Of a DNA stretch of 64,000 bases, positions 11,557 through 20,584 are shown one piece after another. This stretch comes from Lysobacteraceae bacterium SCN 69-320 (GTDB lineage Bacteria; Pseudomonadota; Gammaproteobacteria; Xanthomonadales; Rhodanobacteraceae). A program made the translations under genes and the position numbers. The notes beneath the pieces were generated by a model. That model was not told where the DNA came from. It did not search any database and worked only from the letters and a program-made list of their open reading frames with translations. Each line of letters begins with the position of its first letter. The stretch's first letter is position 1. The stretch covers positions 496,001-560,000 of the forward strand of contig MEFP01000030.1 in NCBI GenBank assembly GCA_001725155.1, written 5' to 3'.

Positions 11557-12144
11557 TCAGCCGGCCTTCTTCTCGCCGGCCTTCAAGGTTTCGGTCGTGA
11601 TGTGGATCTTCACGTCGTCGCTCACATTCGGCACGTAGGCGCCGAGACCGAAGTCGGAGCGCTTGACCGTGATGCTGGCGTCGAAGCCGGCGGCCGGCTT
11701 CTTGGCCATCGGGTGCTCGCCGATCTTGTTCACGGTGACGTCGAGCACGGCCGGCTTGGTCACGCCGTGGATGGTCAGGTCGCCCGAGACCTTGAGCTTG
11801 TTGTCGCCGGCCTTCTCGACCTTCGTGCTCTTGAAGCTGGCGGTCGGGAACTTGGCCAGGTCGAAGAAGTCCGGGCTGCGCAGGTGCTCGTCGAACTTGG
11901 CCACGTCGGTACGCAGACTGTCGACCGGGATCGTGACCGAGACCGAGGACTTGGTCAGGTCGGCCGTGTCGAGCAGCAGTTCGCCCTCGACCTTGGAGAA
12001 GCGGGCCGACGGGTTGGACAGACCGAAATGCGACCAGGAGAACACGACGTTGGTGTGGTTGCCGTCGAATTCGTACTTGTCGGCGGCGGCAGCGGTGAAC
12101 GAGGCGGCGGCGAGGGCCGTGGCGAGCGCAAGCTTGCGGAACAT
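11557..12144 (-). CDS. YceI family periplasmic protein
   Basis: A 195-residue exported lipocalin-like protein of the YceI family, which binds polyisoprenoid lipids in structurally known members; physiological role is unsettled. The start at 12144 is supported by GGAGG eight bases upstream and a signal peptide MFRKLALATALAAASFTAAAA. Family features are the beta-strand pattern DKYEFDGNHTNVVFSWSHFG, HLRSPDFFDLAKFPTASF and GDLTIHGVTKPAVLDV, covering the full length of about 190 residues. The nitroreductase gene upstream on the same strand ends 32 bases before this start, so they are likely co-transcribed and end at the hairpin at 11488-11515. Confidence 0.93.
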   Translation of the reverse strand: MFRKLALATALAAASFTAAAADKYEFDGNHTNVVFSWSHFGLSNPSARFSKVEGELLLDTADLTKSSVSVTIPVDSLRTDVAKFDEHLRSPDFFDLAKFPTASFKSTKVEKAGDNKLKVSGDLTIHGVTKPAVLDVTVNKIGEHPMAKKPAAGFDASITVKRSDFGLGAYVPNVSDDVKIHITTETLKAGEKKAG

Positions 12145-12176
12145 GGGGAAGACCTCCGGTATGTGGGACTGCGGCA

Positions 12177-12782
12177 TCAGGCGATACGGCAAGCCTGATC
12201 GAACGTGAAGCGTGGATTGCGCGGTTTCAATACTTCGGGGTTGCCGTAACCGATATTGACCAGGAAATTCGACTTGACCTGGGTACCCGCGAAGAACAGT
12301 TCGTCGGCCAGCGCGTTGTTGAAACCCGACATCGGTCCGCAATCCAGGCCCAGCGCCCGCGCAGCGAGGATCAGGTAGCCGCCCTGCAGCGAGGCATTGC
12401 GGAACGCGGTGTTGTGGATGACCTCGGGCTTGCCCTCGAACCAGGAGCGTGCGCCCGTGTTCGGGAACAGATAGTCCATGTGTTCGTAGAACGCGTAGTC
12501 GCTGCCGATCAGCGCCGTGACCGGCGCGGCCATGGTCTGGGCGACGTTGCCCTCGTCCAGCACGCGGCGCAGCGTTTCCTTGGCCTCGGGCGAACGGATG
12601 AAGACGATGCGTGCCGGCGAACAGTTCGCGCTGGTCGGCGCGAGCTTGGCCAGATCGTAGAGCTGCGTCAGCTGCGCGTCGGTCACCGGCTTGTCCAGCC
12701 AGGCCTTGGACGAGCCGCGGAACGTGCGGGCGTCGTTGAACAGCTGATCGAGAGCGGCGGCATCAATCGGGGAGTGCGACAT
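12177..12782 (-). CDS. RutE-like NAD(P)H-dependent nitroreductase family protein
   Basis: A 201-residue FMN-dependent oxidoreductase of the nitroreductase superfamily, nearest to RutE/malonic semialdehyde reductase-type proteins (usual length 196). The N-terminal arginine region DARTFRGSSKAWLDKPV, the block LAPTSANCSPARIVFI, and the glycine-rich GYLILAARALGLDCGPMSGF are family signatures. RutE itself acts in pyrimidine degradation, but no other rut genes are nearby, so the substrate here is open and I give no symbol. The gene precedes yceI in what looks like a two-gene transcript; a redox or stress role is inference. Confidence 0.88.
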   Translation of the reverse strand: MSHSPIDAAALDQLFNDARTFRGSSKAWLDKPVTDAQLTQLYDLAKLAPTSANCSPARIVFIRSPEAKETLRRVLDEGNVAQTMAAPVTALIGSDYAFYEHMDYLFPNTGARSWFEGKPEVIHNTAFRNASLQGGYLILAARALGLDCGPMSGFNNALADELFFAGTQVKSNFLVNIGYGNPEVLKPRNPRFTFDQACRIA

Positions 12783-12920
12783 GGATCTTCCTGGCAGGCA
12801 ACCGCGGCTATCCTGAGGACGCGCAGTTTAGGGTTGGGTGAAGAACCGGTCATTGTGCCGGGCGAAAACAGATTGGTGAACAGCGCTCTACAATGCGCGA
12901 ATCTGCCGCGGAATCGGATC

Positions 12921-13895
12921 ATGCCGGAAACAGCCACCTGCTGGGTCATCACCGACGGTGCCGCCGGCAATGAACGGCAGGCGCTGGCCCTGGCGGGCCG
13001 CCTGGATCTGACCACGCGCGTCTGGCAGCTGGAACCCGCCCCGCCCTGGTCCTGGTTCGCGCCGCGCCTGCTCGCCGGCGCCCGCGCCGCCCTGCCCGCG
13101 GCGCAGCGCGCCCAGTTCGTGCCGCCCTGGCCGGCCGTCGCGATCGGCTGCGGCCGCAGCGCCGCCCTGTTCACCCGCGCGCTGCGCCGCTGGAGCGACG
13201 GCCGTACGTTCACGGTGCAGATCCTCGACCCGCGCATAGACCCGGCCGAGTACGACCTCGTGATCGCGCCGCGCCACGACCGTCTGCACGGCGCCAACGT
13301 ACTGAACCCCCTGGGCTCGCTGAACCCGATCGACGCGGCCTGGCTGGCCGACGGCAAGGCGGCGTTCCCCGACCTGGCTGAGCTGCCCGCGCCGCGCCGC
13401 GCCGTGCTGTTCGGCGCCAGCCACCGCGAAGTGCCGATCGACACGCAGTACTGCGTCAGCCTGATCGAAGCCCTGGCCCGCCAGCACGAGCGCAGCGGCG
13501 GCAGCTTCCTCGTCAGCACCTCGCGCCGCACGCCGCCGCCGCTGGCCGACTACCTGCGCAGCGCGTTCGCGCGCTTCCCCGGACTGTTCTGGGGCGGCGC
13601 CGACGACGGGCCGAATCCCTACGCCGGCCTGCTCGCCCACGCCCAGGCCATCTTCGTGACCCCCGACTCGGTCAACATGCTGTCGGAAGCCTGCGCCGTC
13701 GGCGTGCCCGTGTTCACCTGGCTGCCGCGGCCGGCCACCGGCAAGCTCGGACGCTTCCATCAGGCGCTCATCGACAGCGGGCATCTGCAGCTGCTCGGCG
13801 AGCGCAGCGATCACGTGCCGCCGCCGCTGCGCGAGACCGAAGCGATCGCCGCGGAAGTGCTGCGGCGCTGGCGGGCCGTCCGGCGCACGGCCTGA
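12921..13895 (+). CDS. ELM1/GtrOC1-family protein (Mito_fiss_Elm1-type)
   Basis: A 324-residue soluble protein starting MPETATCWVITDGAAGNERQ; the open frame runs further upstream but the family begins here. Hallmarks of the bacterial relatives of plant mitochondrial fission factor ELM1 are the N-terminal TDGAAGNERQALALA, VAIGCGRSAALFTRAL, VQILDPRIDPAEYDLVIAPRHD, LFGASHREV and FVTPDSVNMLSEACAVGVPVFTW. The C-terminal part resembles a GT-B glycosyltransferase-like half, and members often sit near envelope glycan genes, though none is adjacent here. The enzymatic activity of bacterial members is not established. The gene stands alone between the divergent nitroreductase operon and an NTF2-like gene. 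Confidence 0.88.
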   Translation: MPETATCWVITDGAAGNERQALALAGRLDLTTRVWQLEPAPPWSWFAPRLLAGARAALPAAQRAQFVPPWPAVAIGCGRSAALFTRALRRWSDGRTFTVQILDPRIDPAEYDLVIAPRHDRLHGANVLNPLGSLNPIDAAWLADGKAAFPDLAELPAPRRAVLFGASHREVPIDTQYCVSLIEALARQHERSGGSFLVSTSRRTPPPLADYLRSAFARFPGLFWGGADDGPNPYAGLLAHAQAIFVTPDSVNMLSEACAVGVPVFTWLPRPATGKLGRFHQALIDSGHLQLLGERSDHVPPPLRETEAIAAEVLRRWRAVRRTA

Positions 13896-14067
13896 GCCCG
13901 GTCGCAGCAACCTGTGCTGCCGGACGGCGCCGCGCTTCGCGTCAGGCCGCGGATGCCGGACCAGACCACGCTTCGGCGCAGCCGGCGAACGCCTGGACGC
14001 AGCACCGCTGCGCTATCGCCGCCGCCGCGCGTTCGCCCAGGATCTCCCCACTGAGAGGAACCACGAG

Positions 14068-14544
14068 ATGCTGCGCCGAATCACGATGACCGCATTGCTG
14101 CTGGCCGCCGCCGTGTCGGCGGCGCCTGCCGCCGACACGACCGAATCCGAACGGCAGATACGCGCTGCACTGGACGCCTGGGTCGCCGCAGCCAATCGCG
14201 GCGACATGCGCGCGGCGCTGCAGGTCTGGGCACCGGATCTGATCGGCTGGGCGCCCGAGGGCGAAGACGACAGCTATGCGCGCGAAGCCGCCGGCGCCGA
14301 GCAGGCGAGCCGGTCGACCGGCGCGCCGCGCACGCGCTACCGCGTGGCCGTCGACGAAATCATCGTCGACGGCTCCCTCGCCGTCGTGCGGGACACCTGG
14401 ACCCAGACCACGCAGCGCGACGCCGCACCGGACCAGATCACCACCTTCCGCAGCTTCGAGGTATGGCGCCGGCAGCCCAACGCCTCGTGGAAAATCAGCC
14501 GCTGGATCGACGGTCCGGTCAAGCCCGCCGCCGCACCGCACTGA
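14068..14544 (+). CDS. Secreted NTF2-like (SnoaL/DUF4440-type) protein
   Basis: A 158-residue protein with a signal peptide (MLRRITMTALLLAAAVSAAPAA) and GAGAGGAA-like Shine-Dalgarno upstream. The mature part has the cone-shaped NTF2/ketosteroid-isomerase pattern: ERQIRAALDAWVAAANRGD helix, ALQVWAPDLIGW, then TRYRVAVDEIIVDGSLAVVRDTW and FEVWRRQPNASWKISRWIDG, the characteristic last two strands. Catalytic function cannot be assigned; many such exported proteins have none known. It is followed 101 bases on by the alpha/beta hydrolase gene on the same strand. Confidence 0.85.
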   Translation: MLRRITMTALLLAAAVSAAPAADTTESERQIRAALDAWVAAANRGDMRAALQVWAPDLIGWAPEGEDDSYAREAAGAEQASRSTGAPRTRYRVAVDEIIVDGSLAVVRDTWTQTTQRDAAPDQITTFRSFEVWRRQPNASWKISRWIDGPVKPAAAPH

Positions 14545-14645
14545 CCGCGCGGCGGCATCGCGGCCGGCCATGCCACACGGCCGGCGGCGCCTGCGGACCG
14601 CTGCGTCGTTTCCTCGACGGAAAACCGCTTTGCCAGCATGACCTC

Positions 14646-15446
14646 ATGCCCGTCACGACCACTGATGAACTCCGGATAGACGCCAGCGCCGGCCGCCTCT
14701 ACGCAAAGCGCTGGCAGCCGGCTCCGACTGTGGGCAGCGGCCACGCACCCATCGTGCTGCTGCACGACTCGCTCGGCTGCGTGGAGCTCTGGCGCGACTT
14801 TCCGCAGCGCCTGGCCGAAGCCGCCGGCCACGAGGTCATCGCGTACGACCGTCTCGGCTTCGGCCGCTCCGATCCGCATCCGGCCAAACTCGGCCGCGGC
14901 TTCATCGAGGCCGAAGCCGACGACGGCTTCCGCGCGCTTGTCGAACAATTGCAAATCGGCAAATTTATTCTGTTCGGCCACAGCGTCGGTGGCGGCATGG
15001 CCGTCGGCTGCGCTGCACGCTGGGGCGCGGCCTGCCAGGCACTGATCACCGAATCGGCCCAGGCATTCGTCGAAGACCGCACCGTGCAAGGCATACGCAC
15101 GGCCCGCACCGCGTTCGCCGAACCCGGCCAGCAGGATCGCCTGCGCAAATACCATGGCGACAAGGCCGCCTGGGCGCTGAGCGCCTGGATCGACACCTGG
15201 CTCGCCGCCGACTTCGCCGACTGGAACCTCGACGGCGCACTGCGGCAAGTGCGCGGCCCTGCCCTCGCGATCCACGGCGACCGGGACGAATACGGCTCCG
15301 TCGCGCACCCGCAGCGCATCGCCAAACTCAGCGGCGGGCCGGCGACCGTGCGGATACTCGGCGGCTGTGGCCACGTGCCGCACAGGGAACGCACGGAGAC
15401 GGTACTGGCCGAGGTCGTCGCATGGCTGCAGGACGTGGACGGCTGA
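14646..15446 (+). CDS. Alpha/beta hydrolase
   Basis: A 266-residue cytoplasmic hydrolase beginning MPVTTTDELRIDASAGRLYA. The fold is shown by the oxyanion segment IVLLHDSLGCVELW, VIAYDRLGFGRSD, the nucleophile elbow FGHSVGGGMA (GHSVG, nucleophile Ser), the acid in LAIHGDRDEYG, and the C-terminal His in GCGHVPHRE. Length is typical for esterase/haloperoxidase-like members. The substrate cannot be told from sequence. It is on the same strand as the NTF2-like gene and convergent with the esterase at 15484-16395, their stops lying 37 bases apart. Confidence 0.9.
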   Translation: MPVTTTDELRIDASAGRLYAKRWQPAPTVGSGHAPIVLLHDSLGCVELWRDFPQRLAEAAGHEVIAYDRLGFGRSDPHPAKLGRGFIEAEADDGFRALVEQLQIGKFILFGHSVGGGMAVGCAARWGAACQALITESAQAFVEDRTVQGIRTARTAFAEPGQQDRLRKYHGDKAAWALSAWIDTWLAADFADWNLDGALRQVRGPALAIHGDRDEYGSVAHPQRIAKLSGGPATVRILGGCGHVPHRERTETVLAEVVAWLQDVDG

Positions 15447-15483
15447 GCGACGTGGCGCCGGCCGGCATTCCACCATCGTCGCC

Positions 15484-16395
15484 TCAGCGCCCGACCAGCG
15501 ACGCGACGAACCGTCCGACCGCATCCGTATACGCCGACGGCGCGCCGAGTTCGTGGTTGATCTGCGCATGCGTCAGATCCTCGGGCTGCACGTCGACGCG
15601 CACACCGAGCTCGCGCGCCTTGCCGGCGAACGCGCGCGCCTGCGGACAGGAATCGGCGCGCTGCGTCGAGCAGACCGCCTGCAGCGGCAGCGACGCGGCG
15701 GTCAATGCGTGATACGGCGAGGCCGCGGTCCAGTACGCGGGGTCGCTGCCGAACGCGCGGTCGTAGAAACCGAAGTGCCGCGGGAACTGCATGATCTGCA
15801 CGACGTTCATCGCCGCGCTGTCGAGTGCGACGATGCCGCGCGGCGGCCGCGCACCGGCCGCCGTGAGCCGCGCCGGATCGGCGCCGAGCAGCGCGACGAG
15901 GTGCGCGCCGGCCGAATGGCCCATGAGCACGACGCGCGCCGCGTCGGCCTTCCATTCCGGAGCGAGTCGCTGAACCGCGGCGAGGGCGTGCGCGACGTCG
16001 TCGGCCTGAGTCAGCGGCTCGGCCTCGGGCAGCATGCGGTAGTTGACCGACACGAACGCATAGCCCTTCGGCAGCCAGTACGCCGCCTTGTTCGCCACGA
16101 CGCCGGGATTGTCCTTGTCGCCGATCGCCCAGGCGCCGCCGTGGACGAACACGATGAGCGGCGCATCATGCGCAGCCGCCGGCAGATAGACGTCGAAACG
16201 CTGGCGCGGATCGTCGCCGTAAGGCAGATCGCGCAGCACGCGCGTGCCCGGCGGCAGCGGCGCCTGCGCCGCTTCGGCGGCCTGGCGGTGCGCGGCGATG
16301 CGCTCGCGCAGACCGCCGGCATAGACCGCGAACGCGGCCAGCGACAGCAGCGAGGCAACGACGACGCGAGCGAGTCGTACACGATGAACAGTCAT
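15484..16395 (-). CDS. Exported alpha/beta hydrolase (HSL/BD-FAE-like esterase)
   Basis: A 303-residue hydrolase with an N-terminal hydrophobic segment (VRLARVVVASLLSLAAFAVYAGGL), so exported or membrane-anchored. The start is fixed by AAGGAG six bases upstream. Motifs are VFVHGGAWAIGDK (HGG oxyanion hole of the hormone-sensitive-lipase-type esterases), VLMGHSAGAHL (GHSAG nucleophile), an Asp near RADSCPQ, and a His in DLTHAQINHE. It is the third gene behind an OmpR-type regulator and its kinase, with 16 bases between the kinase stop and this start, so it is probably in the same operon and could be part of that regulon. Confidence 0.9.
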   Translation of the reverse strand: MTVHRVRLARVVVASLLSLAAFAVYAGGLRERIAAHRQAAEAAQAPLPPGTRVLRDLPYGDDPRQRFDVYLPAAAHDAPLIVFVHGGAWAIGDKDNPGVVANKAAYWLPKGYAFVSVNYRMLPEAEPLTQADDVAHALAAVQRLAPEWKADAARVVLMGHSAGAHLVALLGADPARLTAAGARPPRGIVALDSAAMNVVQIMQFPRHFGFYDRAFGSDPAYWTAASPYHALTAASLPLQAVCSTQRADSCPQARAFAGKARELGVRVDVQPEDLTHAQINHELGAPSAYTDAVGRFVASLVGR

Positions 16396-16411
16396 GAGCA
16401 GCTCCTTCGGA

Positions 16412-17704
16412 TCAGGACGGGAAATTCGCAATGGGCAGCCGCAGCGCCGCGCGCAGCCCCTGCGGCGCATTCGGCAGCAGCAGCAGTTCGCCGCCGTGCT
16501 GGCGCGCGACGCGCTCGACGATGGCCAGGCCCAGGCCGCTGCCGCCGCGGCGGGCGTCGTGCACGAACGCTTCGCGCACGCGCTGCGCGTCGGCCGCGGA
16601 CAGGCCGGGCCCGTGATCGGCGACCTCGACCCGCCAGGCATCGCCGTCGCGCGCGAGCGTCAGCGCATACGGCGGCGCGCCGTGACGCTGCGCGTTGACG
16701 ACGAGGTTCTCGACCGCGCGCAGCAGCGCCATCGGCCGGCCACGCAGCGGCGCCTGCGCCGGCAAGGTGACCTGCCAGTCGCCGCGCGCGGCCGACGCGG
16801 CGCTGCGGCACAAGTCGGCCAGGTCGATGCGCTCCTCGGCCTCGTCGCGGCCGTCGCGCGCATAGGCGATGAACTGGCTCAGGATCGCGTCGATTTCCTC
16901 GATGTCGCGCTCGATGCCGGCGCGCAGCGCCGGATCGCTGTCGGGCAGCAGCTCGACCGCGTACTGCACGCGCATCAGCGGCGTACGCAGGTCGTGCGAG
17001 ACGCCGGCCAGCACGAAGCGGCGCTCCTCGGCGGCCGCGCGCACGTCGGCGCTGGTCCGCGCGAGCGCCTGGGCAAGCTCGGCCACCTCGCGCGGCGCGC
17101 CGCCGGACAGCGTCCCGGGCAGATCCTCGCCGCGCGCGATGCCCGGCGCGGCATCGGCGAGACGGCGCAACGGCACGACCAGCCGCCGCGCCACCAGCGC
17201 CGCGGCGAGCCAGACCAGCAGCACGACGCCGAGCAGCATCAGCACCGTGAAACGCCGCAAGCCGGCGCCGCGGCGGCCGTCGTCGAAGGCGACCCACAGC
17301 GGCTGCGCCGTGGCCGGCTTGAGCCACAGCATCACGCCGCCGGCCTCGCGCACGACGCGCACCTCGCGCCCGGTGCCGAGCGTGCGTGCCGCCTGCGCTT
17401 CCACCTCCAGCAGCAACGGCGCGAAGCGCGGCCGCGGCGCCTCCGGCGGCGTCGTGCGCGTCGCGAAACCGGCCTCCCGCAGCCGCTGCGCGAGCTGCGC
17501 CGGCTCGTGCCGGTCCAACGCCTCGATCAGGTCGGCGAAACGGTCGGTCGCACGCAGCAGCCGCGCGGCAGCCGGACCGCTGGCCAGTTCGCGGCCGAGC
17601 AGCAGGGCCAGCAGCAGCGCGCCGGCCAGGGTCAGCGCGAGCAGGAGCACGAGCTGCGCGAATACGCCGGCGCGTGCGCGCGGTGGCGTCGAAGGACGGT
17701 TCAT
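16412..17704 (-). CDS. EnvZ-like sensor histidine kinase
   Basis: A 430-residue inner-membrane kinase. Two membrane segments (about 14-37 and 150-172) bracket a roughly 110-residue periplasmic sensor region; a HAMP domain follows (VVPLRRLADAAPGIARGEDL), then the phosphoacceptor helix with H237 in FVLAGVSHDLRTPL, and the ATPase domain with N box ENLVVNAQRHG, G1 DHGPGLS and G2 GGSGLGLAI. The VSHDLRTPL form matches the EnvZ subgroup. The signal is unknown. Its ATG overlaps the stop of the response-regulator gene (ATGA), indicating translational coupling, and an esterase gene follows. Confidence 0.95.
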   Translation of the reverse strand: MNRPSTPPRARAGVFAQLVLLLALTLAGALLLALLLGRELASGPAAARLLRATDRFADLIEALDRHEPAQLAQRLREAGFATRTTPPEAPRPRFAPLLLEVEAQAARTLGTGREVRVVREAGGVMLWLKPATAQPLWVAFDDGRRGAGLRRFTVLMLLGVVLLVWLAAALVARRLVVPLRRLADAAPGIARGEDLPGTLSGGAPREVAELAQALARTSADVRAAAEERRFVLAGVSHDLRTPLMRVQYAVELLPDSDPALRAGIERDIEEIDAILSQFIAYARDGRDEAEERIDLADLCRSAASAARGDWQVTLPAQAPLRGRPMALLRAVENLVVNAQRHGAPPYALTLARDGDAWRVEVADHGPGLSAADAQRVREAFVHDARRGGSGLGLAIVERVARQHGGELLLLPNAPQGLRAALRLPIANFPS

Positions 17705-18420
17705 GCGCCGGCCTCCGGCGGTACGTAGACATAGCCCACGCCCCAGACCGTCTGGATCATCCGCGGCTCCCGCGGATCGTCCTCGACCAGCCGGCGCAGC
17801 CGCGCGACGGTCACGTCCATGCTGCGCTCGAACGCATCGTGGCCGCGGCCTCGCGCGAGACTCATCAGGCGGTCGCGGCTCAGCGGCTGGCGCGGATGGC
17901 GCAGCAGCACGGCGAGCACGGCGAATTCGCCGCCGGTCAGCTTCAGCAGTTCGTCGCCGCGATACAGCGCGCGGCTGGCCAGGTCGAGCCGGAATGGGCC
18001 GAAGCGCATCTCGCCGCCGTCGGCCTGCGGCGCGCCCGGCGCCGGCCGCGTGCGCCGCAGCACCGAGCGGATGCGTGCCAGCAGTTCGCGCGGATTGACC
18101 GGCTTGGGCACGTAGTCGTCGGCGCCGATCTCCAGGCCGACGATGCGGTCGATCTCGTCGCCCTTGGCCGTCAGCATGACGATGGGCACCGCGTCGCCCT
18201 GCCCGCGCAGGCCGCGGCAGATCTCCAGACCGTCCTCGCCCGGCAGCATCAGGTCGAGCACGATCAGGTCGTAGTGGCCGCGGTCGAGCGCCTGGCGCAT
18301 CTGCACCGCGTCGCCGACGCCGCGCACGGCGAAACCCTGCGCCTCCAGATAGCGCGCGAGCAGTTCGCGCAGGCGCAAGTCGTCGTCGACGAGCAGGATT
18401 CGGGCAGCGGCAGTGTCCAT
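17701..18420 (-). CDS. OmpR-family response regulator
   Basis: A 239-residue DNA-binding regulator partnered with the overlapping EnvZ-like kinase. The receiver has the complete set of phosphorylation residues: acidic pair D12/D13, phosphoacceptor D56 in LIVLDLMLPGEDG, T84 and K106 in YVPKPVNP. The C-terminal winged helix ends with the usual TVWGVGYVYVPP. The start MDTAAARILLVDDD (18420) fits family length; the upstream extension of the frame runs into the promoter region. The sequence is closest in style to OmpR, but the porin-type regulon cannot be assumed, and the divergent gene encoding a Ser/Gly-rich exported protein is a plausible target. Confidence 0.94.
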   Translation of the reverse strand: MDTAAARILLVDDDLRLRELLARYLEAQGFAVRGVGDAVQMRQALDRGHYDLIVLDLMLPGEDGLEICRGLRGQGDAVPIVMLTAKGDEIDRIVGLEIGADDYVPKPVNPRELLARIRSVLRRTRPAPGAPQADGGEMRFGPFRLDLASRALYRGDELLKLTGGEFAVLAVLLRHPRQPLSRDRLMSLARGRGHDAFERSMDVTVARLRRLVEDDPREPRMIQTVWGVGYVYVPPEAGA

Positions 18421-18483
18421 GGCTCCACTATCGGCGCGGTGCGCGGCGCGGCGCAAACCTCCGCGCAGCCACAGTTGTAAGCA

Positions 18484-18513
18484 GATGTTTCCGCAACGCG
18501 CTGGCGAAACATC
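18484..18513. promoter_or_regulatory. Inverted repeat in divergent promoter, candidate operator
   Basis: GATGTTTC at 18484-18491 and GAAACATC at 18506-18513 form an exact 8-bp inverted repeat separated by 14 bases, and outer bases also partly match. It sits between the response-regulator start (18420) and the start of the exported repeat protein (18616). Control of either gene is inference. Confidence 0.5.
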
Positions 18514-18615
18514 CGCTGACAAAGCCGCCGCGCGCCGGCCGCACCGGCGCCCTACCGTAGCCCTGCCGGCGGCGTCCGCGCCGCGCCCCTCCCCTTCCTT
18601 GCCTCAGGACTCGCC

Positions 18616-19140
18616 ATGAACACGACTTCCCTGCTCGCCGCGATCGCGCTGGCCGCCGTCGCCCTCGCTTCCATTGCCACCGACGCCCAGGCGCGCGAGC
18701 GAGCGCGCACGGTCGACCGCAGCGCGCAGGGCGGCCACGTCGCCGCCAGCCGCAGCAACGCGAAGTTCGACAGCCAGCGCCAGCGCGACTGGAAGGCCGA
18801 CGGCCAGGGCAACGTCGCCGGATCGAGCAGCGGCAGCATCGCCGGCGCCAACGGCGGCGGCGCCGCCCGCCAGGGCAGCGCCTACCGCAACGCCGACGGC
18901 AGCGCCGGCCGCCAGGGCAGCGCCAGCGTCAGCGGCCCCAACGGCGGCAGCGCGGCCACGTCAGGCTCCATCGCGCGCAGCGCCGACGGCAGCGTCGCCG
19001 GCTCGCGCACGACCAGCGCCACCGGCGCCAACGGCAACGGCTACAACGGCTCGACAACGGTCAGCAATGGCAATGTCACGCACAGCGGCACGTGCACGAA
19101 TGCGGCGGGAGAGACGATCGCCTGTCGTGGAGATCGCTGA
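18616..19140 (+). CDS. Exported Ser/Gly/Ala-rich repeat protein
   Basis: A 174-residue protein with signal peptide MNTTSLLAAIALAAVALASIATDAQA and a low-complexity mature region built from degenerate repeats such as GSSSGSIAGANGGGAARQGS, AYRNADGSAGRQGSASVSG and SIARSADGSVAG. It ends with a two-Cys segment, THSGTCTNAAGETIACRGDR, that could be a small disulfide loop. Proteins of this build are often surface or extracellular matrix components, but no family is recognised. It is divergent from the OmpR-type regulator across a 195-base region with an inverted repeat, so it may be under that system's control. Confidence 0.75.
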   Translation: MNTTSLLAAIALAAVALASIATDAQARERARTVDRSAQGGHVAASRSNAKFDSQRQRDWKADGQGNVAGSSSGSIAGANGGGAARQGSAYRNADGSAGRQGSASVSGPNGGSAATSGSIARSADGSVAGSRTTSATGANGNGYNGSTTVSNGNVTHSGTCTNAAGETIACRGDR

Positions 19141-19885
19141 GGGACCGCAAAAACACCTGTCGGCGCGTTGTCATCGCAGGCGCCGATTGACTGCGTTCAA
19201 CGACGCGGGGCCGTTGTGGTCGCCCCGCGGCGTTGAACCACGCCGCCGCACCGCGGCCGACGGGCAGCGTCGGCGGCGAAACGGGCGATGCTGTCGAAGA
19301 CCGCTACGCACCGACGAACTGCCGCTCCTCCACCGTCGTACCGGGTCGCGTCTACTTCTACCTGACACCGAAGGGCGGCCTCGCCTATCACGATGGTCCC
19401 TACTACTCGTCGAGCCGTCCGGTGAGGTCTCGACCCGGCGCGGCATGCCTTGCGAAGAGCATCCGAGTGCGTGCGAGTGAGGTGGGGTCGCGTAGCGCTC
19501 CGCTCTGCTCCACCGCCCCATGAACCATAGTCGCGACGATATAGCGATATGACTACTGAGGGACCCTGAACGCTTCCCATGTTTCCTGAGTCGCCGCGCG
19601 CACCGTCCCTAAAGACTGATATGGGATTACGAACACCAGGTCGAAAAATTGCATATGGCTGGTCGTGATCGCCGGTCAATTCAGATTCCGCGCCCTTGAA
19701 TTTCATGACGGGATGAGAGTGACGACAAACAACGAATGCGGTACTGCGATTCTCCCCGAGAACATCAATCGCATGGCTTATCTACGTTTTGCAGGAAAAT
19801 TTCTTTATGAAACGTATTAGACAAATTTCAACGAAGTAAATACCTTCTCAAGCAAGGAGCAACGCGCCAAGGAAGGCCCAATCCG
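19141..19885. other. Intergenic region with composition shift; possible gene remnant
   Basis: This 745-base stretch has no convincing gene. An inverted repeat lies at 19195-19238 (17-bp arms, one mismatch) without a T-run. A plus-strand open frame at 19233-19523 includes the ordered segment GRVYFYLTPKGGLAYHDGP, which might be a decayed small gene, but I cannot place it. From about 19530 to 19860 the sequence is clearly richer in A+T than the rest of the window (for example around ATGAAACGTATTAGAC), suggesting acquired DNA and the promoter of the radC-like gene that follows. Confidence 0.6.
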
Positions 19886-20533
19886 ATGACACCTCGTAAT
19901 CCAGCTACGAAGCATTCAGCACCTGTGGCGGCCAACCGCAAGAAGCGACCCGCCTCATCCGCAACTACGGCAGTTGCGAAACCACGCCGACGGACAAGCC
20001 GCGGCGACCGATTGATAGAGCGTGCCATCGCTGCATTGGAAGCCCGCGCCCGACGCCCCGGGCCTCTGCTTCGCAGCTTCTCCGTCGCCGCCGACTGGTT
20101 TCGCCTCAAGCTCGCCGGATACGAGCATGAAGTCTTCGCCGCGGCTTGGCTCGACAACCGCCACCGCCTGCTCGCCTTCGAGGAATTGTTCCGCGGCACC
20201 CTGTCCGCTACCGCAGTGCCAGCGCGCGAAGTCGTCAAAGCTGCGCTCCGTCAGAACGCCGCCGCGGTGCTGTTCGCCCACAACCATCCATCCGGCTGCG
20301 GAACCCCCTCGGGCGATGACCTGGCACTGACCTTGGAACTCGGGCGCGCTCTCGACCTCGTCGACGTCCGCGTGTTGGACCATTTTGTCGTTACTGCCAC
20401 CGAACCGCCGCAATCGGTATGGCCTACAGCACTGCTGAACGTCGGACGACGCCAAGGAACTGCGACACGCAAAAGCAAGAGCGGCAGCGCTTCCGGGAAA
20501 ACGGCACGAGCGCAAGGAAAGCCTCGCAAATGA
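19886..20533 (+). CDS. RadC/JAB-domain protein
   Basis: A 215-residue protein with a basic N-terminus (many K/R to residue 45) and a JAB/MPN+ metal-binding domain. The zinc motif is A-H132-N-H134-PSG with D144 following, as in RadC/YeeS-type proteins, and [24 protein letters not shown] precedes it as usual. The helix-hairpin-helix domain of full-length RadC is missing, as in the shorter RadC-like proteins common on genomic islands and plasmids. No DNA-repair role has been firmly shown for the family. AAGGAAGG precedes the ATG. It sits in an accessory patch after AT-rich DNA and 51 bases before the hipA-like gene. Confidence 0.88.
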   Translation: MTPRNPATKHSAPVAANRKKRPASSATTAVAKPRRRTSRGDRLIERAIAALEARARRPGPLLRSFSVAADWFRLKLAGYEHEVFAAAWLDNRHRLLAFEELFRGTLSATAVPAREVVKAALRQNAAAVLFAHNHPSGCGTPSGDDLALTLELGRALDLVDVRVLDHFVVTATEPPQSVWPTALLNVGRRQGTATRKSKSGSASGKTARAQGKPRK

Positions 20534-20584
20534 AAATCCAGTCGCTCGGATCGAGAGCCGAGCCTCCCTTCTCACGAGCCTCGC

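Noticed and set aside
18616-19140. CRISPR-like or tandem DNA repeat
   Set aside because: Repeats are at protein level (Ser/Gly/Ala) with irregular spacing, not spaced DNA repeats.
19233-19523. Plus-strand frame containing GRVYFYLTPKGGLAYHDGP
   Set aside because: One stretch looks protein-like, but the rest is disordered and there is no good start or RBS; at most a remnant.
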